Below, in pieces: positions 51,580 through 61,500 of a stretch of 64,000 nucleotides of DNA. The notes beneath the pieces were generated by a model. That model was not told where the DNA came from. It ran no database searches and saw nothing but the letters and a program-made list of their open reading frames with translations. The DNA is from Ursidibacter maritimus (GTDB taxonomy: Bacteria > Pseudomonadota > Gammaproteobacteria > Enterobacterales > Pasteurellaceae): positions 415,843 through 479,842 of the forward strand of contig NZ_LEKN01000013.1 in the NCBI RefSeq assembly GCF_009761395.1, given 5' to 3'. Every line of letters begins with the position of its first letter. Position 1 is the first letter of the stretch. Both the position numbers and the translations under genes were made by a program.

Positions 51580-52572
51580 ATGAAAATCGCTGTTTTTAGT
51601 ACCAAAAGCTATGATCGTAAATATCTAGAACAAGCAAACCAACAATATGGTTTTGAACTGGAATTTTTTGATTTTATGCTCAATGAACAGACAGTCAAAA
51701 TGGCGGAAGGCTGTGACGCGGTTTGTATTTTTGTGAATGATGATGGCAGTCGTGCTGTTTTAACCAAATTGGCTGAGCAAGGTACTAAAATGATCGCTTT
51801 GCGTTGCGCTGGGTTTAATAACGTTGATTTAGAAGCTGCGAAGCAATTAGGCTTACAAGTTGTAAGAGTGCCTGCTTATTCACCAGAAGCCGTAGCAGAA
51901 CATACCGTTGGGTTAATGATGACCTTGAACCGCCGTATTCATCGAGCATATCAGCGGACACGTGATGCTAACTTTTCTCTTGAAGGGCTAATCGGCTTTA
52001 ATATGCACGGGCGAACTGTTGGCGTAATTGGGACGGGAAAAATCGGAATTGCCACAATGCGAATTTTAAAAGGGTTTGGAATGCAAATTTTAGCATTTGA
52101 TCCATTCAAAAATCCTGTGGCTGAAGAAATTGGTGCAACTTATGTTGGGTTAGATGAACTTTATGCAAGATCAGATGTAATCACATTGCATTGTCCTGCT
52201 ACCGCAGAAAACTACCATCTTTTGAACAAAGAGAGTTTTGATAAAATGAAAGAAGGGGTAATGATCATCAATACTAGTCGTGGCTCGTTAATCAATACAA
52301 CAGATGCGATTGAAGCATTAAAAGAACGTAAAATTGGTGCATTGGGCTTAGATGTATATGAAAACGAACGAGAACTCTTTTTTGAAGATAAATCGAATGA
52401 TGTTATTCTTGATGATGTTTTCCGTCGTATTTCGTCTTGTCATAATGTCTTACTGACAGGGCATCAAGCGTTCTTAACAGAAGAAGCCTTAATGAATATT
52501 TCGGATGTAACACTTTCTAACATTCAAACATTACAAACTCACACGCCTTGTGTAAATCAGGTGAATACATAA
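51580..52572 (+). CDS. ldhA: D-lactate dehydrogenase, fermentative
   Basis: NAD-dependent D-2-hydroxyacid dehydrogenase reducing pyruvate to D-lactate. Rossmann motif VGVIGTGKIGIATMRIL (about 146-162), catalytic Arg in NTSRGSLINT, Glu in GLDVYENERELFFED and His in LTGHQAFLTEEAL (about 296). 330 aa, close to E. coli LdhA (329). Good ribosome binding site (AGGAAA). It sits between ispG and hisS, which are neighbours in E. coli and related genomes. Confidence 0.95.
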   Translation: MKIAVFSTKSYDRKYLEQANQQYGFELEFFDFMLNEQTVKMAEGCDAVCIFVNDDGSRAVLTKLAEQGTKMIALRCAGFNNVDLEAAKQLGLQVVRVPAYSPEAVAEHTVGLMMTLNRRIHRAYQRTRDANFSLEGLIGFNMHGRTVGVIGTGKIGIATMRILKGFGMQILAFDPFKNPVAEEIGATYVGLDELYARSDVITLHCPATAENYHLLNKESFDKMKEGVMIINTSRGSLINTTDAIEALKERKIGALGLDVYENERELFFEDKSNDVILDDVFRRISSCHNVLLTGHQAFLTEEALMNISDVTLSNIQTLQTHTPCVNQVNT

Positions 52573-52636
52573 CCCTATGTAATAAGCGGTGAGAAATACT
52601 AAAGATTTTGCAAATAATAAAAAATAGGAAAATAAC

Positions 52637-53911
52637 GTGGCAAAAACAATTCAAGCAATTCGTGGAATGAATGATTGCTCGCCAACTGAAACACCTTTAT
52701 GGCAATGGGTTGAAGGGCAAATTAAAGACACTTTAGCAAGCTATGGTTACAGCGAAATGCGTAGCCCAATCATTGAATCAACCGCACTTTTTGAACGTGG
52801 TGTTGGTGAAGCAACCGATATCGTTGAAAAAGAGATGTTTACCTTTGTGCGTGATGAAGAAAGCTTAACATTACGCCCAGAAGGCACTGCAGGTTGTGTT
52901 CGTGCAGCAATTGAACATGGTTGGATCTATAACCAAGAACAACGCTTGTGGTATATTGGCCCAATGTTCCGTTATGAACGCCCACAAAAAGGACGCTATC
53001 GCCAATTCCACCAAGCTGGTGTAGAAATTTTTGGTATTTCGAATGCTGAAGCCGATGCAGAGCTTATTCTCTTAACGGCTCGTTTATGGAAAAAATTAGG
53101 TATCGATCAACACGTTAGTTTGCAACTGAATTCTATCGGTGGTTTAGAAGTTCGTACTAAATATCGTGAAGCCTTAGTTGCCTTCTTACAAAACCATTTA
53201 GATATTCTTGACGAAGATTGTAAACGTCGCTTGCATACTAACCCAATGCGAATTTTGGATACAAAAAATCAAGCAATCCAAGAAGTGCTGAATAACGCTC
53301 CTAAACTACACGATTTCTTAGATGAAGAATCGAAAAGCCATTTTGAAACACTTTGCTCAATTTTAGATGCAATGGGAATTCATTATGAAGTAAATCAGAA
53401 ATTAGTGCGTGGTTTAGACTACTACAATAAAACCGTCTTTGAATGGGTAACCACAGCTCTAGGTGCACAAGGCACAGTATGTGGTGGTGGACGTTATGAT
53501 GGCTTAGTGGCTCAACTTGGCGGACATTCCACAGAAGGTGTTGGTTTTGCAATGGGATTAGAACGCTTGGTATTATTGGTTCAAGAAGTTAATCCAAATG
53601 TTCAACTTGCTCGTCCTGTTGATGTTTACGTTGTTTATCAAGGTACAGGTACAACTGCAGCTGCCTTTAACTTGGCAGAAAGACTACGTTCTGCATTGCC
53701 ACAATTACGCGTTATGCAACACGCAAGTGGTGGTAATTTCAAAAAACAATTTAAACGAGCAGATAAATCAGGAGCGAAGATTGCACTGGTGCTAGGTGAA
53801 AGCGAAGTCGAAAATAATAGTGTTGTGGTAAAAGATCTTTTTGGCGAAGTAGATCAAATCACGATTTCACAAACCGATGTGATTGCGGAATTAACTAAAC
53901 GTTTTGCATAA
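52637..53911 (+). CDS. hisS: Histidyl-tRNA synthetase
   Basis: Class II aminoacyl-tRNA synthetase. Motif 1 region [13 protein letters not shown], motif 2 [20 protein letters not shown], histidine-specific loops [15 protein letters not shown] and [14 protein letters not shown], motif 3 GFAMGLERL, then the anticodon-binding domain. 424 aa. It starts with GTG at 52637 preceded by AGGA. Confidence 0.98.
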   Translation: MAKTIQAIRGMNDCSPTETPLWQWVEGQIKDTLASYGYSEMRSPIIESTALFERGVGEATDIVEKEMFTFVRDEESLTLRPEGTAGCVRAAIEHGWIYNQEQRLWYIGPMFRYERPQKGRYRQFHQAGVEIFGISNAEADAELILLTARLWKKLGIDQHVSLQLNSIGGLEVRTKYREALVAFLQNHLDILDEDCKRRLHTNPMRILDTKNQAIQEVLNNAPKLHDFLDEESKSHFETLCSILDAMGIHYEVNQKLVRGLDYYNKTVFEWVTTALGAQGTVCGGGRYDGLVAQLGGHSTEGVGFAMGLERLVLLVQEVNPNVQLARPVDVYVVYQGTGTTAAAFNLAERLRSALPQLRVMQHASGGNFKKQFKRADKSGAKIALVLGESEVENNSVVVKDLFGEVDQITISQTDVIAELTKRFA

Positions 53912-53934
53912 CGTTTCAATATAGGGAATAAAAA

Positions 53935-54552
53935 ATGAGCGAATATCTTAACAGTACAGAAGAACAACAATTTAATGAAGCAAAGAACTGGTTTAAGCAA
54001 AATGGTACGCCAATCTTATTAGCTATCTGTTTAGTGTCAGGTGCAACATTTGGTTGGAATTACTGGAAAAAACATCAAGTTGAAGTAGCTCAAAGCACAT
54101 CGGCAACTTACCAACAAGTCATGGAAAGCTATTTGCAAGATCCAAGTAAAAACGCACCGCTTGTCGAGAAGTTTATCACTGAACATAAAGGCTCTTATGT
54201 CGTCTTTGCTCAATTAGAACAAGCAAAGCAACTTGCTGAAAAAGGCGACTTCAACGCAGTAAAAACACTATTGGAGCAAGCATTGACAACCACTGAAGAT
54301 GCAACATTGCACAATGTTATTCGTTTTCGTCTAGCAACTGTGGAATATCAACTCAAAAACTTTGATGCCGCATTGTCTGCATTAAGTAATGTGAAAGATA
54401 AAGCGTGGGAACTTCGCAAGCAGGTTTTAACCGGTGACATCTTAATCGCTAAAGGTGATAAAGACGCAGCTAAAAGTGCCTATGAACAAGCTAAAGCAAA
54501 TGCAAAAGCAGAAGAACAACTATTGATCGACGTACGTTTAAATAATTTATAA
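53935..54552 (+). CDS. yfgM: YfgM, SecYEG-associated periplasmic chaperone
   Basis: Membrane-anchored TPR protein that works with PpiD at the Sec translocon. One membrane segment (about 24-42, ILLAICLVSGATFGWNYW) and a helical TPR-like periplasmic domain with repeated A-x-Y/L-x-L and LAKGDKDAAKSAYEQA-type helices. 205 aa. Follows hisS by 23 bp. bamB, next in E. coli, is replaced here by pnuC. Confidence 0.92.
   Translation: MSEYLNSTEEQQFNEAKNWFKQNGTPILLAICLVSGATFGWNYWKKHQVEVAQSTSATYQQVMESYLQDPSKNAPLVEKFITEHKGSYVVFAQLEQAKQLAEKGDFNAVKTLLEQALTTTEDATLHNVIRFRLATVEYQLKNFDAALSALSNVKDKAWELRKQVLTGDILIAKGDKDAAKSAYEQAKANAKAEEQLLIDVRLNNL
54523..54551 (+). promoter_or_regulatory. Possible pnuC promoter inside the end of yfgM
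   Basis: TTGATC (54523-54528), 17-bp spacer, TTTATA (54546-54551). Transcription would start near 54558, at the first base of the hairpin upstream of pnuC. Confidence 0.4.
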
Positions 54553-54557
54553 GTAAG

Positions 54558-54589
54558 AAAGGATTGTGGCAACACAATCCTTTGTTTTA
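54558..54589 (+). terminator. Hairpin between yfgM and pnuC (terminator or 5' cap)
   Basis: AAAGGATTGTG (54558-54568) pairs perfectly with CACAATCCTTT (54573-54583) around GCAA, followed by GTTTTATTT. It looks like an intrinsic terminator for hisS-yfgM but ends only about 20 bp before the pnuC ATG. Confidence 0.85.
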
Positions 54590-54610
54590 TTTCATTATTA
54601 AGGAGACAAA

Positions 54611-55297
54611 ATGAACGGTACTCAATTTCTACAACAATTAAAAAGCGATTTATTTAATGATTGGAAGCCTTTTGAAGTTGCTTGGCTTTTCCTATTCATT
54701 GCAGCCCAAATTGGGATTTATATCCATAGCCCAGATTCTATTTTAGGAATGGTAGCGGGTATTTCAGGTATCATCTGTAATGTATTTATCACCAAAGGAA
54801 AAATCAGTAACTATTTATTTGGCTTGATCTTTGCATATAGCTATTTCTATGTTTCTTTAGGACAAAATTTCCTTGGCGAAATGAATACAACCTTATACGT
54901 TTATATTCCTGCCCAATTTATCGGCTATTTCCTATGGAAAGAACATATGCAAAATGCAGGAAAAAGTGAAGCGGTTATCGTAAAAGCATTAAGTGTAAAA
55001 GGCTGGTTAGTACTAGCTGCCTTTATTACAATCGGCACTCTACTTTTCGTGCAAGCATTGAATGCGGCTGGGGGTAGCTCAACAGGCTTAGACGGCTTAA
55101 CCACTATTATTGTTGTCGCAGCACAAGGTTTAATGTTATTACGTTATCGTGAACAATGGCTACTTTGGATTGTACTAAATATTCTTTCTATCGTACTTTG
55201 GGCAGAAAACCCTTCTATGTACATTATGTACTCAGCTTACTTATTAAACTCACTGTACGGTTACTATAACTGGATTAAGCTACAAAAAATGGCTTAA
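54611..55297 (+). CDS. pnuC: PnuC, nicotinamide riboside transporter
   Basis: Inner-membrane facilitator for nicotinamide riboside, the NAD precursor that Pasteurellaceae lacking de novo NAD synthesis depend on. 228 aa with about seven hydrophobic segments and the family blocks DSILGMVAGISGIICNVFITKGK, AQFIGYFLWKEHM and WIVLNILSIVLW. Ribosome binding site AAGGAGA. Acts downstream of lipoprotein e(P4), also in this window. Confidence 0.95.
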   Translation: MNGTQFLQQLKSDLFNDWKPFEVAWLFLFIAAQIGIYIHSPDSILGMVAGISGIICNVFITKGKISNYLFGLIFAYSYFYVSLGQNFLGEMNTTLYVYIPAQFIGYFLWKEHMQNAGKSEAVIVKALSVKGWLVLAAFITIGTLLFVQALNAAGGSSTGLDGLTTIIVVAAQGLMLLRYREQWLLWIVLNILSIVLWAENPSMYIMYSAYLLNSLYGYYNWIKLQKMA

Positions 55298-55306
55298 TTA
55301 GCATTG

Positions 55307-55342
55307 AAAGCCAAGGTTGATACTTCTCAATCTTGGCTTTTT
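55307..55342 (+). terminator. Intrinsic terminator of pnuC
   Basis: AAAGCCAAGGTTGA (55307-55320) pairs with TCAATCTTGGCTTT (55327-55340), one wobble, followed by TT. Confidence 0.85.
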
Positions 55343-55382
55343 CCGTTATGCTTTACGCTCCTTTTTCAACTAAATTTAGACC

Positions 55383-56093
55383 TTGCAATTACCACTACCT
55401 ATTCATCAAATTGATGATGAAACACTCGAAAATTTCTACTCAGAAAATAGCTTATTGCTGTTAGATTCGCTACATCAAAATTTTATAGATGTCCAACAGC
55501 CGTTTTTCTATATCTGGGGTGGACGCAGTAGTGGTAAAAGCCATTTGTTAAAGGCAGTAAGTAATCATTATTTATTGAATAACCTGTCATCTAGTTATAT
55601 CCCTCTTGAGAAATCCCAATATTTCTCACCTAGCGTCTTAGATAATGCCGATCAGCTCGATGTTATTTGTTTAGATGATCTGCAAATTATTGCAGGTAAT
55701 GAAGAGTGGGAATTAGCTATTTTTAATTTATTTAATCAAATTCGTGAACAACAAGGGCTATTTAGCCAAGGGAAAAAAACACTTCTACTGATTAGTGCAG
55801 ACCAACCGCCAAATAGTTTAGCGATCAAACTACCTGATTTACGCTCTCGTCTAAATTGGGGGGAAGTATATCGTCTTGATGATTTAACCGATGAACAAAA
55901 ACAAACTATTTTACAGCGTAGTGCACACCGCAAGGGATTAGAATTACCTGATGAAGTCGCCAGCTACTTATTAAAACGAATAGATCGAGATCTACAAGTA
56001 TTACTCAACAAACTTGAAATTTTAGATAAAGCATCGTTGCAAGCACAGCGTAAACTGACCATCCCTTTTATTAAAAGTATTTTAAAGCTTTGA
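55383..56093 (+). CDS. hda: Hda, DnaA regulatory inactivator
   Basis: AAA+ DnaA homologue that, with the DNA-loaded sliding clamp, triggers ATP hydrolysis by DnaA after initiation. The start is TTG at 55383, giving the clamp-binding motif QLPLPI at residues 2-7; later starts would remove that motif. Walker A GGRSSGKS is at 46-53 and Walker B VICLDDLQ near 94-101, followed by sensor and lid regions. 236 aa. A non-ATG start is also known for E. coli hda. Confidence 0.92.
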   Translation: MQLPLPIHQIDDETLENFYSENSLLLLDSLHQNFIDVQQPFFYIWGGRSSGKSHLLKAVSNHYLLNNLSSSYIPLEKSQYFSPSVLDNADQLDVICLDDLQIIAGNEEWELAIFNLFNQIREQQGLFSQGKKTLLLISADQPPNSLAIKLPDLRSRLNWGEVYRLDDLTDEQKQTILQRSAHRKGLELPDEVASYLLKRIDRDLQVLLNKLEILDKASLQAQRKLTIPFIKSILKL

Positions 56094-56383
56094 TGGGATT
56101 AAACAATGAACCATAACAATCAATTTATACTTAGGTATAGGAAAAATAGTTGAGAAACCTCTTAGCTTATTTCCCACTTATTTTTCGCTCATAACAATGA
56201 TTCACTAATGTTAAAAAGAAACTTTTTAAACCACCTCCCAAAAGTTTGGCTAAATAACCAACTGATTAAGGTACAGATTTTTTAGATGTAATGGACAAAA
56301 TAAAACGTTAGATACATGAAAGAGAGGATAGTGTTCATCTGTGATGAGTGTTTTTAACGAATTAGATGTGGAAAAGGCACTGA
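56094..56383. other. Gene-free stretch after hda
   Basis: 290 bp with stops in all frames and no clear regulatory signal before the hairpin at 56393. Probably degraded sequence belonging to the insertion-element remnant that follows. Confidence 0.6.
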
Positions 56384-56746
56384 TGTGGATACGACGCCAT
56401 CGGCGTCTTTATTTTCCTTACAAATAATAAGACATACAGGGCATTAGAGATTGCGGAATTATATAAGAAACGTTGGGAAATTGAGGTTTTCTTTAATTTT
56501 TTGAAACAAAATTTAAATTTTAGTCATTTATTATCTCACCACTATAATGGAATGCAAGTTGAAATGTATATGGCATTAATTTCGGCGATATTAATATTAG
56601 TTTATAAAAAGGAAAATAATTTATCTGGTTATAAGATTACGAAATTAAAAATGGCGTTAGAATTAGAAAGTTTATTAATAAAAGAAGTGGTTATTATTTG
56701 TGGCGGAGACCCAAACAAAGCTGATGATGTTTGGGCTCCGAGTTAG
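56384..56746 (+). pseudogene. IS4-type transposase, C-terminal remnant
   Basis: An open frame without a start, from 56384 to the stop at 56746, encodes FLTNNKTYRALEIAELY, then YKKRWEIEVFFNFLK, an exact Y-x2-R-x3-E-x6-K signature of IS4-family DDE transposases, and a helical tail NLNFSHLLSHHYNGMQVEMYMALISAILI. The N-terminal and central parts carrying the two catalytic aspartates are missing. An internal TTG could start an 81-aa product but that would not be a working transposase. No intact terminal inverted repeats were found. Confidence 0.82.
56393..56415 (+). terminator. GC-rich hairpin with T run
   Basis: GACGCC (56393-56398) pairs with GGCGTC (56402-56407) around ATC, followed by TTTATTTT. 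It may end the hda transcript; it overlaps the start of the transposase remnant. Confidence 0.6.
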
Positions 56747-56795
56747 GGTTTCGAACAGTTATGGTGAGGACACGAGCACTATCAAGGGAAGAATT

Positions 56796-57431
56796 TTATT
56801 TACCATCATCTAGACTATTTAAATAATCAGCAATTATGTCGCCATGGCATTTTTCAGGTTTGCAATGGCACCCTAATCTTTTCCCTGCTAATTGATGGGT
56901 ATCCTCTTTTTTCAAATTTGTTGGAAGATTATCCCTTTCAAATCCATATGCAAATTTCTGAATGACACTATCACGACTCAATTCATCAGAATCTTCTCCT
57001 ATTTGAAAGTCATACATAGAATATGGATTAGACCAAATAGGCTTGTTTTTATCTCTCTTTGGATTTCTACCAATATATTCATATTTATCTCCATATTGGT
57101 ATGGATCTTCCCTATCAATATTAATAACTCGTGTTATTTTTATTTCTATAAAACGAAATGGTAATTTATAAGCTTTAATTAAATTCAGTTCTTCTTTAAA
57201 TTCCTCACCATCATCAAAAATAATAGCATGAGTGATATCATTCAAATTAAATTGATCTTTAAAAATAAAACTATATCCCCTAACACTAGAGTATCTTTCA
57301 ATTAATTTATTTTTATCTTCTAATGCAACAAGAATTAATTCTTTGCTTCTACTCAAAATAATATCCAATTTTCTATTAAATTTACTTTCTGACTTAAATT
57401 GCTCAGGGTATAAAATAAGTATTTTTTTCAT
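56796..57431 (-). CDS. DUF4326-like protein, third gene of an accessory cassette
   Basis: 211 aa. The N-terminal half (about 1-100) is A/T-rich and unassigned (MKKILILYPEQFKSESK...); the C-terminal half carries the DUF4326-type pattern: VINIDR, YIGRNPKRDKNKPIWSNPY and the ending GKRLGCHCKPEKCHGDIIADYLN with C-x-C-KP-x2-CHGD (about 184-203). The motif suggests a metal- or nucleotide-linked active site; the function is unknown. The ATG at 57431 follows the stop of the DUF488-like gene by 1 bp, with no strong ribosome binding site, so translation is probably coupled. Confidence 0.75.
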   Translation of the reverse strand: MKKILILYPEQFKSESKFNRKLDIILSRSKELILVALEDKNKLIERYSSVRGYSFIFKDQFNLNDITHAIIFDDGEEFKEELNLIKAYKLPFRFIEIKITRVINIDREDPYQYGDKYEYIGRNPKRDKNKPIWSNPYSMYDFQIGEDSDELSRDSVIQKFAYGFERDNLPTNLKKEDTHQLAGKRLGCHCKPEKCHGDIIADYLNSLDDGK

Positions 57432-57432
57432 G

Positions 57433-57876
57433 CTAATATAAATGTTTAACTGATAAATTAAAATTTGCTTCTTTATTCAAATATTCAATTACTAGTCTTC
57501 TATGACAATAATGTGGTTTATGTTCGCTACATAACAGGCATCCATTTTCTAATAAATGATTATTAACTAATTTTTCTATTCTACGTTTTGCCATTAAATT
57601 CAGGAAAGAATCCTCGTATTGTTTCCAAGAAATATCTCCTGAACGATATAACTTTAGCAAATTATTAGTTGGAGCTAGTTCAGGCATATGTATATAGTCA
57701 ATACTGCATAACTCTTTTAAGAAAAATTTAAGATCATTCTTTTTTGCAAATCCAGATAGTTGAGATGAGTTGTTTATTCTTACATCAATTAATAAATTTG
57801 TATTAGAGTTACGCAGTAATTCAAAGAATTGCTCAGCCGATTTTTCTGTAAATCCTATTGTATTAATGTTTATCAT
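57433..57876 (-). CDS. DUF488-like protein, second gene of the cassette
   Basis: 147 aa from ATG 57876; a GTG two codons earlier at 57882 is possible but lies too close to its ribosome binding site (AGGTG). DUF488 features: INTIGFTEKSAEQFFELL start, LLIDVRINNSSQLSGFAKKNDLKFFL with the conserved D-V-R, YEDSFLNLM and the ending CSEHKPHYCHRRLVIEYLN. DUF488 proteins occur in many bacteria without an established activity, often near nucleic-acid or defence genes. Its ending resembles that of the next gene. Visibly A/T-rich. Confidence 0.82.
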   Translation of the reverse strand: MININTIGFTEKSAEQFFELLRNSNTNLLIDVRINNSSQLSGFAKKNDLKFFLKELCSIDYIHMPELAPTNNLLKLYRSGDISWKQYEDSFLNLMAKRRIEKLVNNHLLENGCLLCSEHKPHYCHRRLVIEYLNKEANFNLSVKHLY

Positions 57877-57882
57877 ATTCAC

Positions 57883-58509
57883 CTACTCACTGAATATTGT
57901 AGCAACTAATTTATAATGATAGCCATTAAATAGCTCACCTATGCTTAACACTATAATAGCATTATCATAAGGTAGATACTCACTATCTCCTATTCTAGTA
58001 TCAAATGATGGATCAGTACAGGGAATATCATTATATGGTATATCATTATAAATAAAATCCATTCTCCTTTTTCTGTTTCCATTTTGATCTAAGGATACTC
58101 TTAATGTTACATTTGAGACCCTTACAATATACAGAGATGCTCCTATCATTGTATCTTGTGGGATTCTGGCTCCTCTTCCCCATAAATCATTAGGATGATC
58201 TAATAAATTAGCTAATTCGTCATTATAATTATATCGATGTATCCACTGGCTATCACTAATCAAATAATCCTCAGGATGGTGATTTCTAGGTACATGCTCA
58301 GAGAAATTTATTGAAACCTGATTTAATAATTTACAAGGATATGGCTTAGGTCCTCCCTCAAAAGTTATCCTTGATTGTATATCAGTTATAGCACCTCCAT
58401 CTCTAGTAGAAACTGGTCTAATCCAGTCATTAGTGAGAATATCTTTACCTGCTATACAAAAATGACCATTTTTTATGGATTTCGCTAATATAACTATTGT
58501 TTTATTCAT
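57883..58509 (-). CDS. Dual-OB-domain-like protein, first gene of the cassette
   Basis: 208 aa. The opening IVILAKSIKNGHFCIAGKDILTNDWIRPVS (summarised at about 5-34) matches what I recall as the dual OB-containing domain: a lysine-serine loop, an invariant-looking C-I-A-G and W-I-R-P-V-S. A repeat-like stretch YNDIPYNDIPC is near residue 157. No catalytic motif is seen, so nucleic-acid or small-molecule binding by OB folds is the likeliest role. ATG 58509 has AAGGGA upstream. It starts 35 bp after purL on the same strand and abuts the DUF488-like gene. Confidence 0.68.
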   Translation of the reverse strand: MNKTIVILAKSIKNGHFCIAGKDILTNDWIRPVSTRDGGAITDIQSRITFEGGPKPYPCKLLNQVSINFSEHVPRNHHPEDYLISDSQWIHRYNYNDELANLLDHPNDLWGRGARIPQDTMIGASLYIVRVSNVTLRVSLDQNGNRKRRMDFIYNDIPYNDIPCTDPSFDTRIGDSEYLPYDNAIIVLSIGELFNGYHYKLVATIFSE

Positions 58510-58544
58510 AAAAGTAATCCCTTTGATATTTTAATAGAGAATAT

Positions 58545-61500
58545 TTAAAGATTCACCCTCGCATTCCTAAACAATCTCATCCACGCGCCATCTTCGCTCC
58601 AGTCTTCTGGGTGCCAAGAGTTGCTGATGGTGCGGAATACACGCTCTGGGTGTGGCATCATAATCGCTACACGTCCGTCTGTGTTACCGATTGCGGTGAT
58701 ACCTTGAGCCGAGCCGTTCGGGTTGGCTGGGTAGACTTCGGTTGGTTGTAGGTTGTTGTCGATATATTGGGCAATCACAAGGTTTTGTGCTTGCAAATTA
58801 TTGAGCTGATCTGCCCACTTGAATTCCACTTGTCCTTCACCGTGGGAAACGGCAATTGGCATATGAGAACCTGCCATTCCTGCGAACCAGTGGTTGTTGG
58901 TGTCATTAATGCGAACTAAACCAACACGAGCCTCAAAGCGTTCTGATTTATTACGCACGAAACGTGGCCAGTTTTCTGTACCAGGGATAATCTCTGCAAG
59001 GTTTGAAACCATTTGGCAACCGTTACATACCCCAAGAGTTAAGGTATTTGGGTTTGCGAAGAATTGGCTAAATTGATCACGCAACATTGGGTTGAATAAG
59101 ATCGATTTCGCCCAACCGCCACCTGCACCTAATACATCGCCGTAAGAGAAACCGCCACAAGCGACTAACGCATTGAAATCTTTTAAGTTTCTGCGTCCGC
59201 TCATTAGGTCACTCATATGTACGTCAATACTGTTAAATCCTGCTCTGTCAAAAGCTGCCGCCATTTCATAATGGCTGTTTACACCTTGTTCACGCAAGAT
59301 AGCGATGGTTGGTTTTACCCCTTTATTGATATAAGGTGCGGTAATATCTTCGTTGATATCGTAGGTTAAGTGAACTGATAACCCTTTGTTATTCGGGTCT
59401 TTTTTCATCTCAAATTCTTGATCGGCACATTCAGGGTTATCACGCAAACGTTGCATTTGATGGGTTAATTCCGCCCAAATCCCACGCAATTCAGAGCGTT
59501 TTTCGCTGAGTAATTTGCGTGTACCACGACTGATGTCGAAGCGGTCTTCAGCAACCACTGCTCCTAATTCTTTAGTGATATTGAGCAAGTTGTGTGCTTG
59601 GAGAATTTCACGCACTTTGGCAAAGTCGCTGTCAGCAATTTGGATCACCGCACCGAGTTCTTCGTTGAATAAAACGGCTAAATCGTTATCGCCTAAGGCA
59701 CTGATATCCACATCTACACCACAATTTCCTGCAAATGCCATTTCCGCTAAGGTCGTAATTAAACCACCGTCCGAACGGTCGTGGTAAGCAAGTAATTTCT
59801 GTTCAGAAACAAGTGCTTGCATTGCATTGAAGAAGTTTTTCAAGGTTTCAACATTAACCACATCAGCAGGTTTGTCGCCCAGTTGTTTGTAAACTTGTGC
59901 CAGTGCTGTTGCACCTAAGCGATTGTTTCCTTCGCCTAAGTCAATCAATAATAAGCGAGTGGCTCCTTTATCGGTACGCAGTTGTGTCGTAACCGTTTTA
60001 CGCACATCTTCGACACGAGCAAAGGCTGAAATAACCAGTGAAAGCGGTGCGGTAACCGCTTTTTGTTCGCCATTTTCTTCCCAAGTGGTACGCATTGACA
60101 TTGAGTCTTTACCCACAGGAATCGTAATGCCTAACGCAGGGCAAAGCTCTTCGCCCACTGCTTTTACCGCTTCATATAAGCCCGCATCTTCGCCTGTATG
60201 ACCTGCCGCAGACATCCAGTTTGCAGAAAGTTTAATGCGTTTAATATCACCGATATCTGTTGCCGCAATGTTGGTAATGCTTTCAGCAACAGCCAAGCGA
60301 GCTGATGCTCCAAAATCTAATAATGCAACAGGTGCACGTTCGCCCATTGACATTGCTTCACCGTGGTAGCTGTCTAAACTTGCGGTCGTGACTGCACAGT
60401 CTGCCACTGGAATTTGCCAAGGACCGACCATCTGATCACGAGCCACCATTGCGGTAACAGAGCGGTCACCGATAGTGATTAAGAAAGTTTTTTCCGCAAC
60501 CACAGGCAAACGTAATACACGATGGAAAGCCTCTTTTAGTTGAATATCATCTTGTGCAAGCGGTGGGTTTTCCACAGCTTTTGACGAAACTTGACGGTGC
60601 ATTTTTGGTGTTTTGCCAAGTAATACATTCATCGGTAAGTCAATCGGTTTATTCTCAAAGTGGCTATCTGCAAGGGTCAAGTGTTTTTCTTCGGTTGCTT
60701 CACCGATAACCGCAAAAGGTGCACGCTCACGCTCGCAAAGTGCGGTAAATAATTCGAGTTTTTCAGGTGCAACCGCTAATACATAGCGTTCTTGTGATTC
60801 GTTACACCAGATTTCTAATGGCGACATTCCTTTTTCATCACACAGGATAGAACGTAGATCAAATTTACCGCCACGCTCGCCATCGTGGACTAATTCAGGC
60901 ATTGCATTCGATAAACCGCCTGCACCCACATCGTGAATAAATAGGATTGGGTTATCTTCGCCAAGTTGCCAACAACGGTCGATCACTTCTTGGCAACGGC
61001 GTTCCATTTCAGGGTTTTCACGTTGTACTGAAGCGAAATCTAAATCTTCTTTTGATTTACCTGATGCCATTGATGATGCCGCACCGCCACCTAAGCCGAT
61101 ATTCATCGCTGGACCACCAAGCACGATCAACTTCGCACCAACTGGGATTTCCCCTTTTTGAACGTGTTCCGCACGAATATTACCAATACCGCCTGCCAGC
61201 ATAATCGGTTTATGGTAGCCACGCACTTCTTCTCCACCAAAGCTGTTCACTTTTTCTTCATAAGTACGGAAATAACCAAGTAATGCAGGGCGACCAAACT
61301 CATTGTTAAATGCCGCACCGCCAAGTGGGCCTTCAATCATAATATCTAATGCAGACGCAATACGGTTTGGTTTTGAAAGTGGATTTTCCCAAGGTTGTTC
61401 AAAGTTTGGGATCACTAAGTTAGAGACTGAAAAGCCTGTTAAGCCTGCTTTTGGTTTTGCACCACGACCTGTTGCCCCTTCATCACGAATTTCACCGCCT

